NCBI RefSeq assembly: GCF_900102035.1
Contig: NZ_LT629689.1
Span: 2,046,001-2,110,000, forward strand
DNA length: 64,000 nt
Direction of reading: 5' to 3'
DNA from: Pseudomonas extremaustralis
GTDB lineage: Bacteria > Pseudomonadota > Gammaproteobacteria > Pseudomonadales > Pseudomonadaceae
Made by a program: the position numbers and the translations under genes. Below are positions 29,388 through 38,997 of the stretch, in pieces; position 1 is the stretch's first letter, and the number at the start of each line of letters is the position of its first letter. Below the pieces are notes generated by a model. The model was not told the DNA's origin and searched no databases. It saw only the letters and a program-made list of their open reading frames with translations.

Positions 29388-31247
29388 ATGCTCGCCGCGA
29401 ACTCCAGAGATCACGTCGACTGCGTCAGTCGTGTGGTCCGCAATGCCGATCGACTGCCCCAGGCGCCGGTGCCGTCGCTGATTTTCGATTCATGGCGCCG
29501 CTCCATGGAGCAACACCACCTCGACCCCGGCTCGCTGCAGGGGCCGCGCATCCTCACCGAACCGCTGCTCAAGGAATGCCGCGAACGCGCCGAGCTGTTC
29601 ATGCGCATCGCCAGCGAAGAAGTCGGCCAACTGCACCACCGCGTGCGCCACGCCGACTACTGCGTGATGCTCACCGACGCCCAGGGCCAGACCATCGACC
29701 ACCGGGTGGACACCGCCATTCGCAACGACTGCCGCAAAGCCGGGCTGTACCTGGGCACCTGCTGGTCGGAAGCCGAAGAAGGCACCTGCGGCGTGGCCAC
29801 GGTGCTGACCAGCAAGGCGGCGGTGACGGTGCACAAGCGCGATCACTTTCGCGCGGCATTTATCGCCCTGACCTGCTCCGCCGCACCGATCTTCGATCCC
29901 CAGGGCAACCTGCTGGGGGTGATGGACGCCTCGGCGCTCAGATCCCCGGATGACCGCCGCAGCCAGCACCTGGTGCGGCAGATGGTGGCGCAGAGCGCCC
30001 AAGCCATCGAAAACGCCTTTTTCATGCACAGCGCCCAACAGCACTGGGTACTCCAGGCCCACAGCACGCCGGGTTATGTGGACAGCCAACCCGACCTGCT
30101 GCTGGCCTGGGACCAGGACGGTCGCCTGCACGCCTTGAACAGCAAGGCGCGCCAGGCCCTGCGTCGGCGTTTTGGCCAGGTGCCGGAATATATCGGCGAC
30201 GTGTTCGACCTCGATGCGTTGCGCGCAGTGACCGATCAATCGACCCAGCAACTGCACTGGCTGGGCGAGCCGGGCGCGCTGCACGTGCGGGTCAACGCGC
30301 CACGGCGCAAACCGGCGCGGGGGACGGCGAACACCCAGGTCGACCCACGCGTGGAGGAACACCTGCGCCTGGCCGTGCGGGTCAAGGACCGCAACCTGCC
30401 GGTGCTGGTGCAAGGGGAAACCGGCGCCGGCAAGGAAGTCTTCGCCCGCCAGTTGCACGAACGCAGCGCCCGGCGCGCGGGGCCGTTCGTGGCGGTGAAC
30501 TGCGCGGCCATCCCGGAGAACCTGATTGAAAGCGAACTGTTCGGCTATGTGGCCGGGGCCTTTACCGGCGCGTCGAGCAAAGGCATGCCGGGGCTGTTGG
30601 TGCAGGCCGATGGCGGCACGCTGTTTCTCGATGAAATCGGCGATATGCCCCTGGGATTGCAGACACGCCTGCTGCGGGTGATGGCCGAGGGCGAGGTGGC
30701 GCCCCTGGGCGCGGCGAAAACCCGCACGGTGGATATCCAGGTGATCTGCGCCAGCCACCGCGACCTGGCGACGCTGGTGAGCGAAGGCCGCTTTCGCGAA
30801 GACCTGTACTTTCGCCTCGGCTGCGCACGCTTCTGCCTGCCGCCCCTGCGCGAACGCAGTGACAAACTGGCCCTGATCAATCGGCTGCTGGAGCAGCAGG
30901 CCCATAGCAGCGCGATCAGGATCGGCATCGGCCAGGCGGCCCTGGAATTACTGTTGGGCTATGCCTGGCCAGGCAATGTGCGGCAACTGCGCCACGTACT
31001 GGCGTATGCCTGCGCCGTGTGCGAAGGCGACACGATCCAGCTGGCGGACTTGCCGGTAGAGGTACGCGGTGAACAGGTCGAGGCACTGGCCGAACCCAGC
31101 GTCAGCCCGGAACGCCAGGTGGTGCTGGACGCGTTGATCCGCCATCGCTGGAAGCCACTGCCGACCGCCCAGGCGCTGGGCATCTCAAGGGCGACGTTGT
31201 ACCGCCGCGTCAACCAGTTGGGCATCGACATGCCCGGCAAGCACTGA
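29388..31247 (+). CDS. acoR: sigma-54-dependent activator of acetoin genes
   Basis: The 619-residue protein has an N-terminal GAF-like sensor (about residues 50-200). A central AAA+ domain follows near 320-540, with Walker A GETGAGKEVFAR, the sigma-54-contact loop in GYVAGAFTGAS, and Walker B GGTLFLDEIGD. A Fis-type helix-turn-helix lies at the C-terminus (LPTAQALGISRATLYRRVNQLG). This is the AcoR layout. It would sense acetoin and open the acoABC promoter. ATG 29388 has GGAGG eight bases upstream. The gene diverges from acoA with the activating sites between them. Confidence 0.9.
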   Translation: MLAANSRDHVDCVSRVVRNADRLPQAPVPSLIFDSWRRSMEQHHLDPGSLQGPRILTEPLLKECRERAELFMRIASEEVGQLHHRVRHADYCVMLTDAQGQTIDHRVDTAIRNDCRKAGLYLGTCWSEAEEGTCGVATVLTSKAAVTVHKRDHFRAAFIALTCSAAPIFDPQGNLLGVMDASALRSPDDRRSQHLVRQMVAQSAQAIENAFFMHSAQQHWVLQAHSTPGYVDSQPDLLLAWDQDGRLHALNSKARQALRRRFGQVPEYIGDVFDLDALRAVTDQSTQQLHWLGEPGALHVRVNAPRRKPARGTANTQVDPRVEEHLRLAVRVKDRNLPVLVQGETGAGKEVFARQLHERSARRAGPFVAVNCAAIPENLIESELFGYVAGAFTGASSKGMPGLLVQADGGTLFLDEIGDMPLGLQTRLLRVMAEGEVAPLGAAKTRTVDIQVICASHRDLATLVSEGRFREDLYFRLGCARFCLPPLRERSDKLALINRLLEQQAHSSAIRIGIGQAALELLLGYAWPGNVRQLRHVLAYACAVCEGDTIQLADLPVEVRGEQVEALAEPSVSPERQVVLDALIRHRWKPLPTAQALGISRATLYRRVNQLGIDMPGKH

Positions 31248-31250
31248 AGA

Positions 31251-31277
31251 TGTGGGAGGGGCTTGCCCCCTCCCACA
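31251..31277. repeat. REP hairpin between convergent acoR and dehydrogenase genes
   Basis: TGTGGGAGGGGCTTGCCCCC and the following TCCCACA form a near-perfect hairpin filling the 37-base gap, so it probably terminates transcripts from both directions. Confidence 0.7.
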
Positions 31278-31284
31278 CCGGACC

Positions 31285-32079
31285 TCAGCGGTAGACGAGG
31301 CCGCCATCGATCAACGGTGACTGCCCGGTGATGTAATCCGCATCCGGCCCGGCGAGGAACGCCACCAACCCGGCCACATCCTCCGGTGTTTCGGCGCGGC
31401 CCAGGGCGATGCCGTCCACGTATTTCTTGTAGGTCGCGCCCACTTCGGCCCCAGTAATCTCGGCCATGCGCTTGTCGATCTCGACCCACATATCGGTGCC
31501 CACCACGCCGGGGCAATAGGCATTGACGGTGATCCCGTCGCTCGCCAGTTCCTTGGCCGCCGCCTGGGTCAAGGCGCGCACGGCGAACTTGGTGGCCGAA
31601 TACACCCCCAGCAGCGCAAAGCCTTCGTGCCCGGCGATGGAGCAGGCGTTGATGATCTTGCCCTTCTGCTTGAGCGCCTTGAACTTCTTGCCGGCGGCCT
31701 GGATGCCCCACAACACGCCTTGCACGTTGATGCCCAGGGTGCGTTCGACTTGTTCCGGGCTGACGTCCAGCAGCGAATCGATCTGCGCCACACCGGCGTT
31801 ATTGACGATGATGTCGAAGCCACCGAGCGCCTGGTGCGCATGCTCGACCGCCGCCACCACCTGCTCGCGCTTGGACACATCGGCGATGAACACCGAGGCC
31901 TTGCGTCCCAGGGCCACCACCTCGGCGGCCACGGCGTCGAGCTTGGCGCCGTTGATATCGACCAGGGCGATATCGGCACCGTCCCGGGCCAGGCGCAGCG
32001 CGATGGCGCGGCCAATGCCCTGCCCGGCGCCGGTCACCAGCGCGACCTTTCCAGCGATAACGTTTCCAGCGGTACCCAT
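31285..32079 (-). CDS. budC: short-chain dehydrogenase, probable 2,3-butanediol dehydrogenase/diacetyl reductase
   Basis: The 264-residue SDR enzyme has the cofactor motif GAGQGIGRA near residue 18, NNAG near 95, and the catalytic Ser-Tyr-Lys arrangement (ACSIAGHEG, then YSATK). The C-terminal [11 protein letters not shown] is usual for the group. Closeness to known meso-2,3-butanediol dehydrogenases and its position beside acoR suggest it interconverts butanediol, acetoin and diacetyl, feeding AcoABC. ATG 32079 is preferred to 32094. A TGAGAC-N5-GTCTCA palindrome upstream matches the acoA activating sites, supporting co-regulation. The substrate call is inference. Confidence 0.75.
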   Translation of the reverse strand: MGTAGNVIAGKVALVTGAGQGIGRAIALRLARDGADIALVDINGAKLDAVAAEVVALGRKASVFIADVSKREQVVAAVEHAHQALGGFDIIVNNAGVAQIDSLLDVSPEQVERTLGINVQGVLWGIQAAGKKFKALKQKGKIINACSIAGHEGFALLGVYSATKFAVRALTQAAAKELASDGITVNAYCPGVVGTDMWVEIDKRMAEITGAEVGATYKKYVDGIALGRAETPEDVAGLVAFLAGPDADYITGQSPLIDGGLVYR

Positions 32080-32132
32080 GACGACCTCCTGCAACGATGA
32101 GAGAAGCCTTGTCTATCGCAGAGGCCCACCGG

Positions 32133-32148
32133 AGCTGTCGAGGCGCCG
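32133..32148 (-). promoter_or_regulatory. weak -24/-12 candidate for the dehydrogenase gene
   Basis: CCGGCGCCTCGACAGC on the minus strand keeps the invariant GG and GC at the right spacing, but few other consensus bases. It is 55 bases from the start codon. The nearest activator-like palindrome is only about 20 bases further, which is unusually close. Confidence 0.3.
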
Positions 32149-32166
32149 GTGGATCGGCGTATCCCC

Positions 32167-32183
32167 TGAGACGGGATGTCTCA
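32167..32183. promoter_or_regulatory. AcoR-type palindrome between dehydrogenase and TonB receptor genes
   Basis: TGAGACGGGATGTCTCA is a 17-base palindrome with the same TGAGAC-N5-GTCTCA frame as the site upstream of acoA. It is roughly equidistant from the two divergent starts, so it could act on either or both genes. Confidence 0.55.
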
Positions 32184-32261
32184 ATACGCCAATCCTTGTA
32201 AAACCACGCACTTATGCCTAGCTTATGCGCCCCCTCGCCCCGCGCTTTAAGGCCCTGCCCC

Positions 32262-34406
32262 ATGGTTTTGCGTTTTCGCCCCGTCGTCACTTCACGTTTC
32301 GCCCTCGGCCTGCTGCTCAGCGGTGGCATCGGCAGCAGCCTGGCTGCGGAAATCGAACTGCCGGCGGTGCAGATCCAGGGCCAGGATGAGTCCGGCTATC
32401 GCAGTGACACCGCCTCGGTGGGCGGCTTCGACGCCGCGCCGCTACTGGACACCCCGGCGTCGATCAGCGTGATCAATGCCGCGATGATCAAGGATCAGCA
32501 AGCGCGCCTGCTCAGTGAAGTGCTGCGCAACGATGCCGCGGTCGGCGACAGCTATGCGCCTATCGGCTATTACGAGAACTTCGTGGTGCGCGGCTTCTCG
32601 CTCAATGCCGCGAGCAGCTACAAGATCAACGGGCGCACCATTACCGGCGAGCAGAACGTCGCCCTGGAAAACAAACAGCAGGTGGAAGTGCTCAAGGGCC
32701 TGGCCGGACTGCAAAGCGGGATTTCCGAACCCGGCGGCGTGATCAACTACGTGACCAAGCGCCCGGAAGACGTGCGCTCGGTGACGGTCTCCACCGATGA
32801 TCGCGGCAGCGGTTATCTCGCCACCGATGTCGGCGGCTGGTTCGGCAGCGAGCAGCAATTCGGCCTGCGCGCCAACGTCGCCCATGAAGACCTCCATTCC
32901 TACGTGGAACACGCCAACGGCCAACGGGATTTCGTGTCCCTGGCCTTCGACTGGAACATCAGCCCCGACGCGGTGCTGCAACTGGACGCCGAATACCAGA
33001 ACAAGCAACAACGCTCGGTACCCGGTTACCAACTGCTGGGCGGAACCGAAGTGCCCCACGATGCCTCGCCGAAAAAACTGCTGGGGCACCAGAGCGGTTC
33101 CAAACCGGTCGGCATCGATTCGCTGAACCTCAACGGTACGTTTGACTACCGCTTCAGCGATCAGTGGAAAGGCAGCGTCAGCGCCGCGCACAGCAAGGTG
33201 GTGATCGATGACTACAGTTCGTTTGCCTGGGGCGGCGACACCCATGGGCTCGGCAACTACTTCACCTCCGCAGGCAACTACGACATCTACGACTACCGCA
33301 GCCCCGACGACACGCGCCGTGACGACGAAGTGCAGGCCGCCTTGACCGGCCTGTTCGACACCGCCGGCCTGGGCCACGAACTGACCTTCGGCACCAGCGC
33401 GTTTCGCCGGGTGATCGACAAGCGTGCAGCGGTCAACGAGTGGCTCGGCAGCGCCAATATCGATCAGGAAGCACCGACCTATGCGCCCACCGACGTGCCG
33501 CTGAACGACAGCCATCGCGCCCTCGACAGCCGCCAGTACGGGCTGTTCGTCACCGACCGCATCCGCTTCAACGAGCAATGGCAAACCGTCCTCGGCGGGC
33601 GTGAAGTGCGCCTGGATGAGAAAGCCTTCGACAGCGATGGCAACCAGGCCCGTCACACCCAGCAGTACGTGTTCCTGCCCCAAGCGGCGTTGATCTATAA
33701 ACCGATCGAAAACCTCTCGCTGTACACCCGCTACAGCAAGGGCCTGTCCCTGGGCGGCAGCGCGCCGTGGTTTGCCAGCAACAAGGACGAAACCCTGGCG
33801 CCGACCACCTCGCGCCAGATCGAAGCCGGGGTGAAATACGACTGGCACCGCATCAGCTTCGCCGCCGCCGTGTTCCAGATGCGCCAGGCCTACCAGTACG
33901 CCAAGCCGGACGGCGCCGGCAACTTCACCTATGTGCAACAAGGCCAACAGAAAAACACTGGGCTGGAATTGTCGGCCAACGGCTGGGCCACCGACCGCCT
34001 GCAGATCGCCAGCAGCGTCGCGGCGATTCGCGCACGGGTGACCGGCAGCGGCACGCCGGACTATGAAGGCCACCAGGCGATCAACGTGCCAGTGCTGCGC
34101 GCCAGCGTATACGCCGACTACGCATTACCGTGGGTGAACGGCCTGGCGGTGCTGGGCGGTGTGCAATACAGCGCCAAGAAATACGCCAATCGCACCGGGA
34201 ATGTGGAGGTGGGGGATTATGCGGTGGTCAACGTCGGCAGCCGCTACACCACCAAACTCGATGGCTACGAGACGGTGTTTCGCCTGAGCGTCGACAACCT
34301 GTTCGACAAGCGCTACTGGCGCGATGCCGGCGAATACATGGGCGACGACTACCTGTTCCAGGGCGCGCCACTGACGGCGCGGTTGAGTGCGACGGTCAAC
34401 TTCTGA
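32262..34406 (+). CDS. TonB-dependent siderophore-type outer membrane receptor
   Basis: The 714-residue precursor has a signal peptide (RFALGLLLSGGIGSSLAAE, mature start near residue 33). A plug domain follows near residues 55-165, with DTPASISVINAAMIKDQ, FVVRGF and GGVINYVTKRP. A 22-strand barrel then ends in aromatic Phe (SATVNF). The layout fits FhuA/FoxA-type ferric siderophore receptors without an N-terminal signalling extension, so transport only. I find no Fur-box-like sequence in the short upstream region. Instead an AcoR-like palindrome lies about 80 bases before the start. The ligand cannot be inferred. ATG 32262 gives a normal signal peptide; the frame before it does not. Confidence 0.85.
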   Translation: MVLRFRPVVTSRFALGLLLSGGIGSSLAAEIELPAVQIQGQDESGYRSDTASVGGFDAAPLLDTPASISVINAAMIKDQQARLLSEVLRNDAAVGDSYAPIGYYENFVVRGFSLNAASSYKINGRTITGEQNVALENKQQVEVLKGLAGLQSGISEPGGVINYVTKRPEDVRSVTVSTDDRGSGYLATDVGGWFGSEQQFGLRANVAHEDLHSYVEHANGQRDFVSLAFDWNISPDAVLQLDAEYQNKQQRSVPGYQLLGGTEVPHDASPKKLLGHQSGSKPVGIDSLNLNGTFDYRFSDQWKGSVSAAHSKVVIDDYSSFAWGGDTHGLGNYFTSAGNYDIYDYRSPDDTRRDDEVQAALTGLFDTAGLGHELTFGTSAFRRVIDKRAAVNEWLGSANIDQEAPTYAPTDVPLNDSHRALDSRQYGLFVTDRIRFNEQWQTVLGGREVRLDEKAFDSDGNQARHTQQYVFLPQAALIYKPIENLSLYTRYSKGLSLGGSAPWFASNKDETLAPTTSRQIEAGVKYDWHRISFAAAVFQMRQAYQYAKPDGAGNFTYVQQGQQKNTGLELSANGWATDRLQIASSVAAIRARVTGSGTPDYEGHQAINVPVLRASVYADYALPWVNGLAVLGGVQYSAKKYANRTGNVEVGDYAVVNVGSRYTTKLDGYETVFRLSVDNLFDKRYWRDAGEYMGDDYLFQGAPLTARLSATVNF

Positions 34407-34410
34407 GGTT

Positions 34411-34487
34411 TGGTCCCGATAGCAGCGTGTCAGTCACTGCATGAGCTGGCTGAACTACCGCTATCGGGAGCAAGCCCCCTCCCACAA
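34411..34487. repeat. REPIN with one shortened arm
   Basis: GGTCCCGATAGCAGCGTGTCAGTCA and the inverted CGCTATCGGGAGCAAGCCCCC form a doublet; the left REP has lost its outer GTGGGAGGGGG. Confidence 0.7.
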
Positions 34488-34579
34488 TTTAGACCGAGTT
34501 CAAAGAGCGAGTACCGAATTGGCCAAGACCACGAAAGGCAAAGTTCTGCGTTGATTTGAATATGGGCAGGTTCTCTAAA

Positions 34580-34636
34580 TGTGGGGCTTGCTCCCGATAG
34601 CGGAGTGTCAGTCACCACATAAGCTAGCTGAACAGC
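34580..34636. repeat. degenerate REPIN
   Basis: TGTGGGGCTTGCTCCCGATAG followed by GTGTCAGTCACC and a decayed right arm (ACAGCCCCCTG). Together with the preceding repeat it fills the gap 34407-34653, which otherwise holds no gene. Confidence 0.6.
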
Positions 34637-34653
34637 CCCCTGCGACCTTCCGC

Positions 34654-35562
34654 TCAAACCGCTTGCGCCATATGCTCCGCAATCCGCGCCCTCAGCCAGC
34701 GCTCCGCCGGATCGTTGTCATGCACCCCGCTCCAGACCATCGACAGCTCCGCCGCATCGATCGCGAACGGCGGGTCCTCAGCGCGTAACGTCGTGCCTTC
34801 GGTCAACGCACACGCGGCGTAATCCGGCACTGTCGCGATAATCTGCGTACCCGCCAGCAACGCCCGCAAGCCGCTGAATTGCGGCACCGCCAGCACCACC
34901 CGCCGCGCACGACCGATGCGCGCCAGGTCGAGGTCGATGTTGCCGCTCAGATCCCCCGAGAACGACACCATCGCATGGGGCCGCGCGCAGTAGGCGTCCA
35001 AGGTCAGTGGCTCGACGCCATCATCCCCACGCAGCACCTTGCAGGGAATGTCCCGCAGTTTCTTGCGCTTGGCATTGGCCGGTAATTCGGTGGTGTAGCT
35101 CACCCCCACCGTGATTTCGCCGCTGGCCAACAACGACGACATCAGCAAGTAATTGGCACGCCGCACCACCACGACGATGCCCGGGGCTTCTTCGCGCAGT
35201 TGGCTGAGCAGCGGCGGGAACAGGCCGAATTCGGCGTCGTCGGACAGGCCGATGCGGAACACCGCGCAACTGGTGGAGGGGTCGAAATCCTTGGCGCGGC
35301 TGACGGCGCCGGAAATGGTGTCCATGGCCGGTTGCAGCTCCTTGAGTATCGCCAGCGCCCGTGGCGTGGGTTCCATCCCGCGTCCGTTGCGCAGCAGCAA
35401 CGGGTCGTCGAACAGGTCGCGCAAACGCCCGAGTGCCGCGCTCACCGCCGGCTGGCCCATAAAGAGCTTTTCGGCGACCCGGGTCAGGTTCTTCTCGAAC
35501 ATCAGCGCTTCGAAAATCACCAGCAGGTTCATGTCGACGCGGCGCAGGTCGTTGCGGTTCAT
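34654..35562 (-). CDS. LysR-family transcriptional regulator
   Basis: The 302-residue protein has the LysR N-terminal helix-turn-helix (MNLLVIFEALMFEKNLTRVAEKLFMGQPAVSAALGRL, residues 10-48; RDLFDDPLLLR follows). A periplasmic-binding-like effector domain starts near residue 100. Regulators opening with NRNDLRRVDMNLLVIFEAL belong to the NodD/MexT-like branch. ATG 35562 fits family length; the longer upstream frame does not. The divergent neighbour is a short AraC regulator, so the intergenic region may be shared. The target genes are unknown, as no metabolic gene adjoins. Confidence 0.85.
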   Translation of the reverse strand: MNRNDLRRVDMNLLVIFEALMFEKNLTRVAEKLFMGQPAVSAALGRLRDLFDDPLLLRNGRGMEPTPRALAILKELQPAMDTISGAVSRAKDFDPSTSCAVFRIGLSDDAEFGLFPPLLSQLREEAPGIVVVVRRANYLLMSSLLASGEITVGVSYTTELPANAKRKKLRDIPCKVLRGDDGVEPLTLDAYCARPHAMVSFSGDLSGNIDLDLARIGRARRVVLAVPQFSGLRALLAGTQIIATVPDYAACALTEGTTLRAEDPPFAIDAAELSMVWSGVHDNDPAERWLRARIAEHMAQAV

Positions 35563-35777
35563 GGCGGTATCCAAACGGTGACAAGCGCGCAGATAAACAT
35601 GCCGCACGTCAGCGGGATTGCATGGCTGTGCTGTCTTTTCCGCCAATTTTGCACCTGCGTACCTGGCAAAATTAACAACGATTAACTCGTCAGCCAGACG
35701 GTCCGGCACCAAGAATGGAGCGGTCTAAACTTGCATCCATTCACCGGGAACGCTCCCATCGACTGCGGATATCTGTC

Positions 35778-36176
35778 ATGGCCCGACTTGAGTATTGTGC
35801 TCCGCGCTTATCCGCCACCGGCGGCCTCTGCCCCCGGCGCGAGCGCATCGCCAAACAATTGATCCTCGCCAACCTCGGCGAAAGCCTGGCCATCGCCGAC
35901 CTGGCCCAGGCCTGCGCATTGTCGCGCAGCCACTTCTCGCGGGCGTTCAAGTGCAGCACCGGGCTGTCGCCGCAACAATGGATTCGCCAGCAGCGACTGC
36001 TGCGCGCCAAGGAGCTGATCACCCAATCGAACCTGAGCCTGACGCAAATCAGCCTGGAATGCGGGTTCTGCGACCAGGCACACTTCTGCCACATCTTCAC
36101 CCGCAGCGAGGGCATCAACCCGATGGCCTGGCGAAATCGCCAAGTGCGTCACAAGCCTTCCGTGATCGCTGCCTAG
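35778..36176 (+). CDS. short AraC-type regulator, DNA-binding domain only
   Basis: The 132-residue protein consists almost wholly of the AraC DNA-binding domain. The two helix-turn-helix units are visible (LAIADLAQACALSRSHFSRAF and LTQISLECGFCDQAHFCHIF), with the conserved terminal NPMAWR. There is no N-terminal sensing domain, so it would act constitutively or with a partner, like SoxS-size regulators. ATG 35778 is chosen; an in-frame start 63 bases earlier is possible but lacks a ribosome site. It diverges from the LysR gene and lies 58 bases before the next regulator on the same strand. Confidence 0.8.
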   Translation: MARLEYCAPRLSATGGLCPRRERIAKQLILANLGESLAIADLAQACALSRSHFSRAFKCSTGLSPQQWIRQQRLLRAKELITQSNLSLTQISLECGFCDQAHFCHIFTRSEGINPMAWRNRQVRHKPSVIAA

Positions 36177-36234
36177 TGGCCGGCACGCGCCTGGAATATG
36201 CTGGCCGCCTACCGTTCCCGAGGCGTGGGCAACC

Positions 36235-38997
36235 ATGAATGACCTGAGCGACCAGGCCGTGCACTTCGGCCCCTATCGCGTCCACCCGCGTCAGCGCGTG
36301 GTGCTGGAAGCCGGTCGGCCGTTGCGCCTGGGACGGCGCGCGGTGGATATCCTGCTGATCCTGTTGGAACAGGCCGGCAATGTGGTGAGCAAGCAGGAAC
36401 TGATCGCGCGGGTCTGGCCGAAAAGCGTGGTGGAAGACGGCAACCTGCGGGTGCATATGGCGGCCTTGCGCAAAGCCCTCGGCGATGGCCAGGCCGGGCA
36501 GCGATACATCGTCACGGTGGCCCAGCGCGGCTACAGTTTTGTGGCCCCACTGAGCATCGAACCGATGACGCTACCCACCGACGGTGCGCCCCAGCACCCC
36601 TGCCACAACCTGCCGTTGCGCCACACCCGCATGATTGGCCGCCAGGCGCTGATCGACAGCCTGGTGCAGCAACTGCCCACCCAGCGCTTTATCACCCTCA
36701 CCGGCGCCGGCGGCATCGGCAAGACCACCGTCGCGCTGCGGGTCGCGGAACTGCTGATCGGGCATTACCGCGATGGCATTCGCCTGCTGGACCTGGCGCC
36801 CCTCAGCGCCGCATCGATGATCCTGCCCAACCTCGCCGCCCTGCTCGACCTCTCCCACGCCGAGCATGAGCCATTGATCACGTTTGCGCGCCGCGTGCAG
36901 GAGCGCCAGTTGCTGCTGGTGATCGACAACTGCGAACACCTGCTCGACGACATCGCCCTGATCAGCGAAACCCTGCTGCGTCACGCGCCCAGGCTGCACA
37001 TCCTGGCCACCAGCCGCGAGGCATTGCGCGCCGAGGGCGAGTCGGTGCAACGCCTGGAACCCCTGGCCTGCCCGCCCGCCACCGGCAACCGTGCCCAGGC
37101 CCTGGGCTACCCAGCCCTGCAATTACTGATCGAGCGGGCGATGTCTCACCAGGACAGCTTCGAACTGAGCGACGCCGAGCTGCCAGTGGCCATCGACATC
37201 TGCCAGCGCCTGGACGGCATTCCCCTGGCGATCGAACTGGTGGCCGCGCAGATCGAGCGCTTCGGCCTGCCGGGATTGCTGGTGCAAATAGAAGACAACG
37301 TGGGCCTGCTCGGCCGTGGTCGGCGCAGCAGCCTGCCCCGTCATCAAACCCTGCGCGCCACCCTGGATTGGAGTTTCGACCTGCTGAGCCCGTGCGAGCA
37401 GATCTGCCTGCGCCGCCTGGCGGTGTTCCGTGGCGGCTTCAGCCTCGCCAGCGCGGCGGCAGTGATCGCCGGGGAACAGGTAGCGCCGGCACAAGTGCTG
37501 GGCTCAATCACCCAGCTGGTGGCCAAATCCTTGCTCAACGTCGAGGCCGGTGACGACGAGGTGGTCTACCGCTTGCTGGATATTACCCGCACCTATGCCC
37601 TGGAAAAGCTCGGCCTTGCCGACGAACTCGACGCCACCCGCGAACGCCACGGGGCACGCTGCCTGGCGCTGATGGAGCAAGCGGCGCAGGAATGGGAGTC
37701 GGTCGCGACCCAGGCCTGGATCGACCGCTATGCACACTTGCGCGAAGACGTGCGCGCCGCGCTCGATTGGGGCCTGGGTGCCGGCGGCCAGCACATGCAG
37801 GCTATCCGCCTGACGGTCAGTGCGATGCCACTGTGGCAGGAGCTGTCGCTACTGCGGGAACACGCGCTCTATGTGGATAAGGCGCTGGCCCTGATGGACC
37901 AGGCCAGCGCCCCCTGCGCGCGCTTGAAAATGCAGCTGCAACTGGCCCTGGGCAGCCTGACGTACCACGCGCGGGGTGGCGCGCCCCGCACCATCGCGGC
38001 GTTTGAAAACGCCAAGCGCCTGGCGGACGACTGCCAGGATCTTGCCGGCCAAATGCGTGCGGTCTCCGGGCACATGGCAGTGAATCTGTGTGCCGGCCGT
38101 TACCGCCAGGCGCAGGCGTTGAGCGTGCAATTCGATCACCTCGACCCACGCAGCGATCCGCTGCTGGGCCTGAGCGCCCAGCGCCTGCGCGTGCTCGCGC
38201 AGCATTTCACCGGAAACCAGGCACTCGCCCGGCACAATGCCGAGCAGGTGCTCCAACGCATGGCGCACAGCGGCTCGCTGAACCGCTTTGCCTACCGGGT
38301 TGGCGTGCAATACGACCAGAGCGTGGCCTCGCTCACGGTGCTGGCGCGGATCCTCTGGCTGCAGGGTTTCCCCGACCGCGCGTGGGCCGTCGCCAGCCAA
38401 GCCCTGGAACTGGCGCTGCACATCCATCACGGCACCTCGATCTGCTACACCCTGGCCCTGGCCGGGGTGGTGATCGCCCGCTACAACGGTGACGACGAAG
38501 CGGCCCAGACCCTGCAGGCGCTGCTGCTGGAACACTCGCACAAGCATTCAGTCCAGTTGTTCCAGACCTGGGCCGGCCACTACACCGGTGTTGTGGAACC
38601 CAAGGATCTGCGCGGCCTGGGGCTGATCGCCGACATCCTGATCACCCTGGGCGCCGGCGACGTCGATGACGTGGCGTACGAACGCGCGCGCCTAGGCGAC
38701 GCCGGCTGGTGCACCGCAGAGATTCTGCGGGTACGCGCCGAAAGCCTGGCCGATGAGCGCGCGGCCGAAACGTTGCTGCTCGAAGCCCTCGGCCTGGCGC
38801 ACCAACAGGGCGCGCTGGCCTGGGAGCTGCGATGCGCCACTTCGCTGGCTCGGCTATGGCAGACCCAAGGCCGCGTGCAGCCTGCGCGTGAGTTGCTGGG
38901 TTCGGTCTACGGCCGATTCACCGAAGGCTTTGCCACTCGCGACCTACTGCGCGTACGCCGCCTGCTCGATGAGTTGCAGGACAAACGCCCGGCCTGA
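36235..38997 (+). CDS. winged-helix/STAND ATPase regulator with TPR-like C-terminus
   Basis: The 920-residue protein has an OmpR-type winged helix near residues 10-105 (RRAVDILLILLEQAGNVVSK, RVWPKSVVEDGNLRVHMAALRKAL in sequence). An NB-ARC/STAND ATPase domain follows near 130-420, with Walker A GAGGIGKTTVALR and Walker B LLLVIDNCEHLLDD. A helical TPR-like region of about 450 residues ends the protein. Such proteins act as ATP-dependent transcription switches triggered by ligand or partner binding to the repeats. There is no receiver domain, so it is not a two-component regulator. Its last 54 bases overlap the end of the convergent paralogue. The targets are unknown. Confidence 0.8.
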   Translation: MNDLSDQAVHFGPYRVHPRQRVVLEAGRPLRLGRRAVDILLILLEQAGNVVSKQELIARVWPKSVVEDGNLRVHMAALRKALGDGQAGQRYIVTVAQRGYSFVAPLSIEPMTLPTDGAPQHPCHNLPLRHTRMIGRQALIDSLVQQLPTQRFITLTGAGGIGKTTVALRVAELLIGHYRDGIRLLDLAPLSAASMILPNLAALLDLSHAEHEPLITFARRVQERQLLLVIDNCEHLLDDIALISETLLRHAPRLHILATSREALRAEGESVQRLEPLACPPATGNRAQALGYPALQLLIERAMSHQDSFELSDAELPVAIDICQRLDGIPLAIELVAAQIERFGLPGLLVQIEDNVGLLGRGRRSSLPRHQTLRATLDWSFDLLSPCEQICLRRLAVFRGGFSLASAAAVIAGEQVAPAQVLGSITQLVAKSLLNVEAGDDEVVYRLLDITRTYALEKLGLADELDATRERHGARCLALMEQAAQEWESVATQAWIDRYAHLREDVRAALDWGLGAGGQHMQAIRLTVSAMPLWQELSLLREHALYVDKALALMDQASAPCARLKMQLQLALGSLTYHARGGAPRTIAAFENAKRLADDCQDLAGQMRAVSGHMAVNLCAGRYRQAQALSVQFDHLDPRSDPLLGLSAQRLRVLAQHFTGNQALARHNAEQVLQRMAHSGSLNRFAYRVGVQYDQSVASLTVLARILWLQGFPDRAWAVASQALELALHIHHGTSICYTLALAGVVIARYNGDDEAAQTLQALLLEHSHKHSVQLFQTWAGHYTGVVEPKDLRGLGLIADILITLGAGDVDDVAYERARLGDAGWCTAEILRVRAESLADERAAETLLLEALGLAHQQGALAWELRCATSLARLWQTQGRVQPARELLGSVYGRFTEGFATRDLLRVRRLLDELQDKRPA

